Shown here one piece after another: positions 25,477 to 31,702 of a stretch of DNA of 46,294 bases. Position 1 is the first letter of the stretch. The number at the start of each line of letters is the position of its first letter. Below the pieces are notes generated by a model that worked only from the letters and a program-made list of their open reading frames with translations, was not told the DNA's origin and did no database searches. Origin of the DNA: Planctomycetaceae bacterium (GTDB taxonomy: Bacteria > Planctomycetota > Planctomycetia > Gemmatales > Gemmataceae); the NCBI GenBank assembly GCA_013823135.1, contig PNLP01000056.1, positions 1-46,294 on the forward strand, given 5' to 3'. The translations under genes were made by a program, and so were the position numbers.

Positions 25477-25787
25477 GATCAAAGTGACTCAACTTGATTG
25501 TCCGCGTCGGACTCACACCCGACCTGGGGCAGTTCCCGTCCTGATCTTCGGATTGCAGGCGATGGCTGTCGCTGAGGTGTTCAGGCAGGCATGTGGGATT
25601 CCGGTGACGTGATGTCTCGAAGAACGGGATAAATGTCGTTGATAATAAAGGGTTTGTGAGGGGAAGGTGCGGCTGGTGGTAATTTTTGTTTTACCAAGTA
25701 ATACCAGATTTGCGCCGTGGTTGCGCCCCAGTCTCACTCATGCCGCGACTTGAGAAGGTATTCCCAGCCTAGCCGTAAGGTTCCCTA
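25477..25787. other. Gene-free stretch after the restriction operon
   Basis: No gene was recognised. A small imperfect hairpin GGTAA...TTACC around 25677-25695 is followed by AGTAATACCA; it lies about 200 bases past the ATPase stop and could be a terminator or a protein site. The rest has no readable signal. Confidence 0.4.
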
Positions 25788-26063
25788 TCACAAGTTGAGA
25801 TTTTGGGGATGTGCCATCGTGGAACGTTCCCAGCAGCGAGTAAGCCGCAAAACTAACGAATCGGGCAACCCGTAAACGTTCGCAATCCGGGCGACTCGCC
25901 AGCCACAAATCCATTGTGTATAGATGGCCCATAAAAGCACTTGCGATAGCTCTTTGAAGTCATCGACAAGCGGGCCGACGTGAACTGGGTTACGCTGAAC
26001 CAGTCCGGCTCGATCAGGACTTGGTCCTGCACAAACAGATTGCTGCAATTGGCGATGACGCAT
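25788..26063 (-). CDS. Possible small protein with an HTH-like C-terminal half
   Basis: 91 residues. The ATG at 26063 has GGAG seven bases upstream, a good ribosome-binding site in otherwise decayed surroundings. Residues 1-30 are polar. Residues about 33-80 look like natural helical protein (DDFKELSQVLLWAIYTQW), and WRVARIANVYGLPDSLVLRL has a helix-turn-helix-like pattern. I recognise no family. It may be a small regulator or the end of an older gene. It lies in the debris between the restriction cluster and the ComEC-like fragment. Confidence 0.4.
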   Translation of the reverse strand: MRHRQLQQSVCAGPSPDRAGLVQRNPVHVGPLVDDFKELSQVLLWAIYTQWICGWRVARIANVYGLPDSLVLRLTRCWERSTMAHPQNLNL

Positions 26064-26147
26064 CGTTTCTCCAGTGGTGCCTTAACCTCACGGAAATCTG
26101 TGGTTCACGACCGGGCGGTTTCCTGACGTCAGTGCTGTGTACGGACA

Positions 26148-26393
26148 TCAGGACGGCGATGTGGTGACTGGCCCACACTGGTATCGCGACAGCCTGCAAT
26201 CGGGAATTTCGATGACAGGGATGTGTGACAGCAGGTGCAGCAACTCAGCCACGCCAGCGGTCGCCATTAATGTGTGCATCGCAGGCGAAACGAAAATCGT
26301 CTCGCCGACCTGCACAGCACGTTGGGAGCCGACGAGGTGTGGGCTGACCTGAACACGAACACCGAGAACTGGATTAAACACAGCGTCCCCCAA
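26148..26393 (-). CDS. Possible remnant coding frame
   Basis: 81 codons from a TTG with no ribosome-binding site. The sequence looks like beta-rich protein (VFNPVLGVRVQVSPHLVGSQ, then VGETIFVSPAMHTLM) and ends in a helical region (VAELLHLLSHIPVI). A stop shortly before the TTG and the abrupt polar end suggest a fragment of a larger gene. No family is recognised; a phage or virion-type origin is only a guess. Reported because no better explanation exists for this stretch. Confidence 0.25.
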   Translation of the reverse strand: MGDAVFNPVLGVRVQVSPHLVGSQRAVQVGETIFVSPAMHTLMATAGVAELLHLLSHIPVIEIPDCRLSRYQCGPVTTSPS

Positions 26394-26487
26394 ACGAGTG
26401 GGTCACGCTCAACACGTGACCAGTGATAATGCCACCGTCAACACAAACGCGCCAACCCGTGTTGTGCGGGTGGCGCGGTCACGTCAC

Positions 26488-26991
26488 TTAAATGGACCAG
26501 TTGTCAGGTTCGGGTGGCACGTAAGTCGTGGGCAACGTCGGGTTGGGCGTGGGGCGATCCGGGTAACGTGCTTTCCACGCATTGTTCACCGCGACACCGG
26601 CAGCTTCGGGATTGTCGAACATGCCGAGGTAAGTGACCGTGCCTGCGAACAGGGCTTGGGCACGCCACGAGCCTTTGCCTGATGCACTCACCCACCACGA
26701 GACGCCACGGTAGCCGCTTTGATTGCGGCTGTTCATTTTGCGGGCGTTGCGGTGAACGGTCGGCTTACGCGGTTTTGGTGCCGGCGGATTTGGCGAAACG
26801 CAACCAACATTTGGGTTACGCGGTTGCTCGCCGAGGCCCACCCAGAAGCAGTTCACGGCACGGGCTGCGTCGGCTGCGTCAGCAAAAGTACCGAGGTAGT
26901 GCAGAGTGCCGTTGTGCCGAGCTTGGGCACGCCAACGACCGTTCCCGAACGCCGAAACACCATGAAAACCGGACGAATTGTTCACGTTCAT
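26488..26991 (-). CDS. Protein with two AP2 DNA-binding domains
   Basis: 167 residues; ATG 26991 preceded by GGAGG (26998-27002), a strong ribosome-binding site. Residues 8-47 and 93-140 each match the AP2/ERF fold: SGFHGVSAFGNGRWRAQARH with YLGTFADAADAARAVN, and SGYRGVSWW with SWRAQALFAGTVTYLGMF and PEAAGVAVN. Each domain is a three-stranded sheet packed on a helix that binds DNA. Bacterial AP2 domains usually sit next to an HNH nuclease in phage or homing elements; here no nuclease follows, only a basic linker (APKPRKPTVHRNARK) and a short tail. It is likely a stand-alone DNA-binding protein carried by a mobile element. Its target is unknown. Confidence 0.8.
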   Translation of the reverse strand: MNVNNSSGFHGVSAFGNGRWRAQARHNGTLHYLGTFADAADAARAVNCFWVGLGEQPRNPNVGCVSPNPPAPKPRKPTVHRNARKMNSRNQSGYRGVSWWVSASGKGSWRAQALFAGTVTYLGMFDNPEAAGVAVNNAWKARYPDRPTPNPTLPTTYVPPEPDNWSI

Positions 26992-27834
26992 TGTGGACCT
27001 CCAAAGGAGTGAAGAGAACCAGAGATAGAAACGCCCGCGTTTCTGGAGTGTTCAGTCGGAAATGTCGGAATGTGGTATCAAGCTGGCTTTTGGCTACAAC
27101 TCGCATCTACTTGTCGGCCGTCGGCGACAGCCGCCGATCAAGGTCGTTAGGCGTGCCTAATAACATTTAGGGTGGGTCGATTTTGCCAGCCACTTACGTA
27201 GCCGGCTGGCCATTTTGATATTCTTGTGATCGCTACTTTGATGTGTTTGGTGAGCAGCCCCTTACATACGGGGAGTTGAACCGCCAGACAGCGAAGTTCT
27301 ATTCGGACCACATCGAGCAACCCTGTACGCCGCCAAATCGACAAAACGGCCCATTCCTGGGGCGAACGGCACCTCACATGACACTGTATCCACTTTTGGC
27401 TAGTCGTCGATTCTAGGGCCATCCTGTGCCGAAGTCGGCTTCGAGGGCATTAACTTGGGGGTCGCAAAGTCTGACTTGGAGGAGTTCAAGTCAAAGACCA
27501 ATACAATATCGCCTTGTTTTCTAGGCGATTATGGCTTCGACTCAATTGCGTCAATTACTTACCCGAAAACATACTGTTACGAAATGAACAAAAGGGGGCT
27601 AATCCTTCTTCTGTCTTAAGTCTTCTTAGTATAGTATAGTCTTCTTTCTAAACTTAACTAAGTTGTTGAGTCAATGCTATCATCCACTAGGATTTCCAGG
27701 GGTTGGTCATCCTCCCATTTCCCAAACTTCTCCCAAACATTTACTTTCAACTCGTCCTGCGACTTCCATTAGAATGAGAGCGGCCCGCAGGTTCTAGGGG
27801 GAAACTGCGGGCTGCTCGTGTTGTTCACGCTGGC
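26992..27834. other. Gene-poor region, partly AT-rich
   Basis: No convincing gene was seen. A GCCAGCC/GGCTGGC hairpin lies at 27185-27210. The section 27480-27780 is clearly richer in A and T than its surroundings (for example TTAGTATAGTATAGTCTTC near 27625), as expected for foreign DNA or decayed sequence. A stable GC hairpin at 27783-27812 closes the region. Confidence 0.5.
27783..27812. terminator. Candidate terminator hairpin
   Basis: GCCCGCAG at 27783-27790 pairs perfectly with CTGCGGGC at 27805-27812 across a 14-base loop, and the stem extends outward with mismatches. On the minus strand it follows the small frame at 27835-27996. No clear T-run. Confidence 0.45.
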
Positions 27835-27996
27835 TCACTCGCTGACACCGCTGAGCGTCGCCGCGTCCTTTAGCACATCGACCGCCTCAAGCAACACTCG
27901 CCGCTCGCACTCGTAGTTCAGCACGGCTGCACGCATGGCGTTCGTGGCCACCTCACCACCATCAACACCCGACTCGTCGATTGCATCGGCGATCAC
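27835..27996 (-). CDS. Small helical protein or gene fragment
   Basis: 53 codons from GTG 27996 to TGA. The product is strongly coding-like and helical (ATNAMRAAVLNYECERRVLL, then EAVDVLKDAATLSG), with GC-rich third positions. In the frame above it there is a TGA 24 bases upstream of the GTG, while a different frame carries a plausible N-terminus (ATG at about 28063, reading LFFPVEASFSIKGRVKD). The two could be one gene broken by a frameshift. Family unknown. A hairpin follows the stop at 27783-27812, suitable as its terminator. Confidence 0.35.
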   Translation of the reverse strand: MIADAIDESGVDGGEVATNAMRAAVLNYECERRVLLEAVDVLKDAATLSGVSE

Positions 27997-28066
27997 GAGC
28001 CACGAGCGTGCGGTCTTTCACACGGCCCTTGATCGAGAACGAAGCCTCGACGGGGAAGAAGAGCAT

Positions 28067-28427
28067 TACCCAGGATTGGGGTAGGCTGATCGGAAGTTCG
28101 AGTTGACGGTGCTTTTGGTTCATCCCGGTTCTGGAATCGGTTCACCGGGGGAACGGAGGGTTTCGCTGGGAAAGCAGCGTAATTCACGAACCATGTGAAC
28201 CAAAAACGAGATCGAACTCGAACCAATAATTCCGCCGAAAGCCCAACTTCCGATCAGCCTAGGATTGGGGTATTGTTTTGTGGCCATCCAAAATGGGTGG
28301 CGTGACCGGCACGGCTGTGGGGGCATTTACCCAGGATCGGGGTACAGTTTCGGTGCCACGAAATGGCCATTACCCTGGATTGGGGTGTGGTTCCGGGAGC
28401 ATGAAGTCTTTACCCGGAAGTCGGGTA
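28067..28427. repeat. Degenerate array of TACCC-N7-GGGTA palindromes
   Basis: Related 17-base imperfect palindromes occur at 28067-28083 (TACCCAGGATTGGGGTA), 28328-28344 (C for T at the centre), 28371-28387 (ending GGGGTG) and 28411-28427 (TACCCGGAAGTCGGGTA). A half copy AGGATTGGGGTA lies at 28261-28272. A weak further copy may lie near 28450. The last three full copies are 40-43 bases apart. The arms look like recognition half-sites for a dimeric protein. Too short and too divergent for a CRISPR array. Confidence 0.6.
28084..28259. mobile_element. 176-bp MITE-like element
   Basis: The ends are perfect 15-bp inverted repeats: GGCTGATCGGAAGTT at 28084-28098 and its complement at 28245-28259. 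The element is flanked by TA on both sides (28082-28083 and 28260-28261), as expected for TA-targeting IS630/Tc1-type transposition. A longer 12-base AGGATTGGGGTA also repeats on both sides. An inner 10-bp inverted repeat (TTTTGGTTCA at 28113-28122, complement at 28196-28205) makes it strongly foldable. It has no gene, so a transposase would have to act in trans. Confidence 0.6.
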
Positions 28428-28832
28428 GAATTTCGACCCGCGAAAATGTCCCCGGATTCCGGGAGCGAAACTAAGCAGCCCGCGAGTCGATCACTCGCGG
28501 GCTGTTGGCGTTATTTGCGTAACTCACTCCGGGCGGAGCCGGTCTCTCGCTTCCCTGAAGCGTTCACTCGGTGGCAACGGGACTAACGAGATACCAGACG
28601 ACCGCCGCAGATTTGGACATAGACACACAGCGGACGTGAGACGAATCCATTGGTGTTGCGCGAGTAAGGTTTCTGCGGCCACTTCCGCAGCGATGTCAGC
28701 GGGTGACTTCCCACTTTGCTTCGCGTCGGCACCGAGTAGCAGCCAGCCATCCCGACGCTTCGAGACTAAGTTCCGGCTTGGGGGAGCGTCGTTGGTGCTG
28801 GCGTCCATCGGTCCATCGGGTGGGGTGGAATA
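28428..28832. other. Gene-free stretch before the ComEC-like fragment
   Basis: No gene was recognised. It contains the 12-bp hairpin at 28476-28504. The sequence just before 28833 (GGTGGAATA) could serve as a weak translation signal. This stretch replaces the sequence that should encode the rest of a ComEC protein. Confidence 0.4.
28476..28504. terminator. 12-bp perfect hairpin
   Basis: CAGCCCGCGAGT at 28476-28487 pairs with ACTCGCGGGCTG at 28493-28504 around a 5-base loop. It has the same GCCCGC/GCGGGC core as the hairpin at 27783-27812. A short GTTATTTG follows. It may be a terminator. Confidence 0.5.
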
Positions 28833-29615
28833 ATGATTTTTGACAAAACTGTTACCTGCTGCGTCGTGATTGAAACGCCGGACGGCCGCGTGCTGCTCTA
28901 CGACGCGGGCACGACCACCGGCCCCGACGCGGTTCGCCGCGTGATCGCGCCGTACCTGTGGAATCGCGGCATCACACGCATCGACGAGATATTCGTGTCG
29001 CACGCCGACCTCGACCATTTCAACGGCCTGCCGGAGTTGCTGAAGCGCTTCCCCGTCGGCCGCGTGACCCTCACGCCGACGTTCTCGGACAAGTCGTCGC
29101 CGGGCGTGGATGCCGCACTCGCGGCGTTCGATCGCCACAAGGTCGCACAGCGAATCGCCGTGGTCGGGGATCGGTTCGAGGCGGGTCGCGTGACACTCGA
29201 CGTGCTACACCCGCCATCGGAACGCCTCGCAGGGAACGAGAACACGCGGAGCCTGGTGTTGCTTGTGCGCTCCGGCACGCACACGGTGTTGCTCACGGGC
29301 GATCTCGAAGGAGCGGGGCAGGCGAAAGTGCTGGAACGCCCCGTGCCGCCTGTGGATGTGATGCTGGCACCACACCACGGCGCAAAGTCGGCTCACGTTC
29401 CGCTACCTTCACTGATGGCAACGTGGGCAAAACCGAAGTTCGTGATTTCGAGCCAGCGACCGGGGCCAACCGACCACCTTGTGAAGGCGTATGCGGGCGC
29501 GACGGTGTGGGACACGCCAACCGCAGGAGCGGTGACAGTGCGGTGTCACTCGACGGGTGTGATCGCGGAATCGTTCCGAGACGGCGAATTGTTCGTCGTG
29601 AAACGCGGGAAGTGA
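28833..29615 (+). CDS. ComEC-like metallo-beta-lactamase domain, N-terminally truncated
   Basis: 260 residues. The sequence from about residue 10 (CCVVIETPDGRVLLYDAG) matches the start of the C-terminal metallo-beta-lactamase domain of ComEC/Rec2 DNA-uptake proteins. The metal motif SHADLDHFNG, the LLTGDLE segment and APHHG are all present, so metal binding should be intact. A normal ComEC carries several hundred residues of membrane channel before this domain; here only a short odd leader (MIFDKTVT) precedes it, and the upstream DNA is gene-poor. The protein could be a free-standing hydrolase or the stump of a broken comEC. The latter would mean natural DNA uptake is impaired unless another copy exists. 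Confidence 0.75.
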   Translation: MIFDKTVTCCVVIETPDGRVLLYDAGTTTGPDAVRRVIAPYLWNRGITRIDEIFVSHADLDHFNGLPELLKRFPVGRVTLTPTFSDKSSPGVDAALAAFDRHKVAQRIAVVGDRFEAGRVTLDVLHPPSERLAGNENTRSLVLLVRSGTHTVLLTGDLEGAGQAKVLERPVPPVDVMLAPHHGAKSAHVPLPSLMATWAKPKFVISSQRPGPTDHLVKAYAGATVWDTPTAGAVTVRCHSTGVIAESFRDGELFVVKRGK

Positions 29616-29634
29616 GCGTCAGAACTGGGTTGGC

Positions 29635-29655
29635 GGTTGCCCCAGCGGGGCAACC
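29635..29655. terminator. Hairpin between convergent genes
   Basis: GGTTGCCCC at 29635-29643 pairs with GGGGCAACC at 29647-29655 around AGC. It lies between the stops of the convergent genes ending at 29615 and 29680 and probably ends both transcripts. Confidence 0.6.
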
Positions 29656-29679
29656 ACCACATCAATGCGGAACGCGGTT

Positions 29680-30705
29680 TCAGTTCTCGATCTGAATCTG
29701 AACGCGCTTGATGACCGCTGGGGCCGCGATGCCGATCACAGGCTGCGGAACCGGCTTCACAAGCTGCCCCGCAGCGGCGGGTTTGCCGGTTGCACGGTCG
29801 AACGGATTCGGCTGCCCTGGCTGGAACACCAACTCGCCCGACACGATGACGAGCAAGTCTTCACGGAATGCCCGGAGGTAGTTCTCGTCCGGGAAGCGGT
29901 TGTCGCCCGCAACGATTGCGAGCCCGCCCGCTTTCAACCGGGTCAACGCTTCGCTCCGGTAAACCAACTTGCCCGTCACGTCGTAGGCGTCGAACTTGAT
30001 GTCCGTCAGCGATTTCTTGCCGTCCGAGCCGGCCGGAGTCGTGGAAGCCGGTGGCGGCGGGGCGAACCCGTCGATGACGGCGATGTCGGCTTGTGCCATC
30101 CGGAGACCGCCACGTCCGCGGCCGCCATAGTACACGCCATTGTTGCTGTTCGGGTTTGCGTTGACTGGCAACCGCACGTCGCCCTTGTCGTCAATGCCCA
30201 GCATGACCAGGCGCGGCGAAGCGGTCAGCGGGTACGGGGCGCTCCCTGTAACAAAGTGGGCCTCGCCGAGTCCCTCGGCCGTCATCACAACGGTGTCGTC
30301 GTTGACTGCCTTGAGCCAGCCCTTGTCCACCGGTTTGCCATCGGCTGTGATCAGCAGCGTGGCACCGTCTTTCAACCGCCGGTTCGCGTCCTCGACAGAC
30401 AGCGTGACTCCGTCAGCCGTGGCGAATTTCCCGCCGAAGTCGCCCAGCGTCTTGCGAATGTAATTGGAGGTCAGTTGTTCGACTTCCTGTTGCTTCACAA
30501 CCTGCTTGCCGTTCTCGATCGCAACGAACTGTTGCTGAACCTTCTGCTTCTGGTACACCTGCGCGGTGATCCAGATCGTTCCGCCTGCCTCGGCTCGGAC
30601 CGCGAGAACCCGTGGGGCAGGTCCGGTTGTGTTTGGAACCGTATCCCGGGGCACGGGGGCCGCCGGTGCGGTGATCGCCGCTGCGACAAGCAGGGAGGGA
30701 ATCAT
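29680..30705 (-). CDS. Exported planctomycete protein, paralogue of the next gene
   Basis: 341 residues from ATG 30705, preceded by GAGGAAC. A signal peptide is visible (IPSLLVAAAITAPAAPVPRD). Residues 25-60 read APRVLAVRAEAGGTIWITAQ and are clearly related to APRVMELKADANGKVMITIM in the adjacent gene; a shared ITADGKP/VTSDGKP segment with LKDGATLL follows. The middle contains Gly- and Asn-rich loops (NANPNSNNGVYYGGRGRGG), and the last third is beta-rich. No enzyme motif is present. It probably lies in the cell envelope. Upstream in-frame codons run to 30888 but cross the hairpin and lack a signal sequence, so the shorter start is preferred. Confidence 0.7.
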   Translation of the reverse strand: MIPSLLVAAAITAPAAPVPRDTVPNTTGPAPRVLAVRAEAGGTIWITAQVYQKQKVQQQFVAIENGKQVVKQQEVEQLTSNYIRKTLGDFGGKFATADGVTLSVEDANRRLKDGATLLITADGKPVDKGWLKAVNDDTVVMTAEGLGEAHFVTGSAPYPLTASPRLVMLGIDDKGDVRLPVNANPNSNNGVYYGGRGRGGLRMAQADIAVIDGFAPPPPASTTPAGSDGKKSLTDIKFDAYDVTGKLVYRSEALTRLKAGGLAIVAGDNRFPDENYLRAFREDLLVIVSGELVFQPGQPNPFDRATGKPAAAGQLVKPVPQPVIGIAAPAVIKRVQIQIEN

Positions 30706-30828
30706 GGGGTAGTTCCTCGGGGCAGAGTCGGCGAACTTGGTTTTGGGCGTGACGGGCAGGTGATCGTTACAATTTACGCGGCCGTGAAGTGCGTGTAAAG
30801 ACTCTAGCCGACGTGTTACAATTTCGAT

Positions 30829-30870
30829 CCACTCGGCGAGCGGGGAGCGTGAGTCCCGCTCGCCGAGTGG
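30829..30870. terminator. 16-bp perfect hairpin between paralogues
   Basis: The arms 30829-30844 and 30855-30870 are perfect complements (CCACTCGGCGAGCGGG and its reverse complement) around a 10-base loop. It starts 14 bases after the stop of the gene at 30885-31520 on the minus strand and probably terminates it. Confidence 0.7.
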
Positions 30871-30884
30871 CTTTGACAAGTCGA

Positions 30885-31520
30885 TCACTTCTCGGGAGCG
30901 GGCTTCGGGGTCTTGTCCACGGGGACCGGGACCGGCTGGGCAACTTCAATCTGAATGCCGCCCTGAACCGGGAGAATCTGGACGACGCCCGGTTGAACCT
31001 GGATCGGGGGCAGTGGTGCTGGCAATGGGCGGATGACACCCGGCTTGCCAATCACGCCACCACCGTTGTAGCCGCCCACTGGAGCGATGAGTTCTGGCGA
31101 CGCGAGAACGAGGGTGTCGTCCTTGAAGACCTTCAGGAACGCTGGGCTCACGGGCTTGCCGTCGCTGGTGACGACGACGATCGAGCCGCTGGCGAGCCGC
31201 TTCATGGCGTCTTCCTTCTCCACCTTCCTGCCGTCTGCAGTGGTGAAGATCAGATCCGTCACTTCGCCCAGTTCGACAACCTTGGTAACGCGCATTTCGC
31301 GAGCGATGACTGCGGGAGCCGCGCCGCCACCGTTGGCCGGAGCGATTGCGTTCCCGACACCGACCTGGACCTTTTCCGTCTTCATGATGGTGATCATGAC
31401 CTTCCCGTTCGCATCGGCCTTCAGTTCCATCACCCGCGGGGCAACGCCCGTGGCAACCGGAGCGGATGGGGCCGGGACGGGCGCGCCAAGCGCCAACGAT
31501 AAAGTGAGAGCGGTGAGCAT
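30885..31520 (-). CDS. Exported planctomycete protein, tandem paralogue
   Basis: 211 residues; ATG 31520 has AGGAG seven bases upstream. The N-terminus LTALTLSLALGAPVPAPSAP is a short signal peptide. The APRVMELKADANGKVMITIM region and the IFTTADGRKVEKEDAMKRLA, VVTSDGKPVSPAFLKVFKDD segments align with the neighbour at 29680-30705, so these are tandem duplicates that have diverged in length. The C-terminal third is rich in Pro, Val and Gln with weak repeats (PLPPIQVQPGVVQILPVQGG), probably extended. It has no catalytic motif. The gene lies downstream of rpsA with a strong hairpin between them, so it is probably transcribed separately. Confidence 0.75.
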   Translation of the reverse strand: MLTALTLSLALGAPVPAPSAPVATGVAPRVMELKADANGKVMITIMKTEKVQVGVGNAIAPANGGGAAPAVIAREMRVTKVVELGEVTDLIFTTADGRKVEKEDAMKRLASGSIVVVTSDGKPVSPAFLKVFKDDTLVLASPELIAPVGGYNGGGVIGKPGVIRPLPAPLPPIQVQPGVVQILPVQGGIQIEVAQPVPVPVDKTPKPAPEK

Positions 31521-31630
31521 TCAGCAAACTCCTGGATATGTGAGGCTTCTTCGCCGGGGAAGGGAACGGCGTAACAGTATGGACGACGTACCCCGCCGGA
31601 CGGATTGCGGATTTTCTGAAACGAATGAGT

Positions 31631-31656
31631 TTGGCCCCCGGCAAGCCGGGGGCCAA
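31631..31656. terminator. rpsA terminator hairpin
   Basis: TTGGCCCCCGGC (31631-31642) and its exact complement (31645-31656) form a very GC-rich 12-bp stem about 50 bases after the rpsA stop on the minus strand. A typical strong hairpin, without a long T-run. Confidence 0.65.
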
Positions 31657-31702
31657 GTGAGACAAAATGAATCAGGATCGGCACTTACGCCGAATCGCTA
31701 AC

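Noticed and set aside
28067..28427. TACCC/GGGTA copies considered as a CRISPR array
   Set aside because: Units are only 17 bases, imperfect, unevenly spaced, and no cas gene is present.
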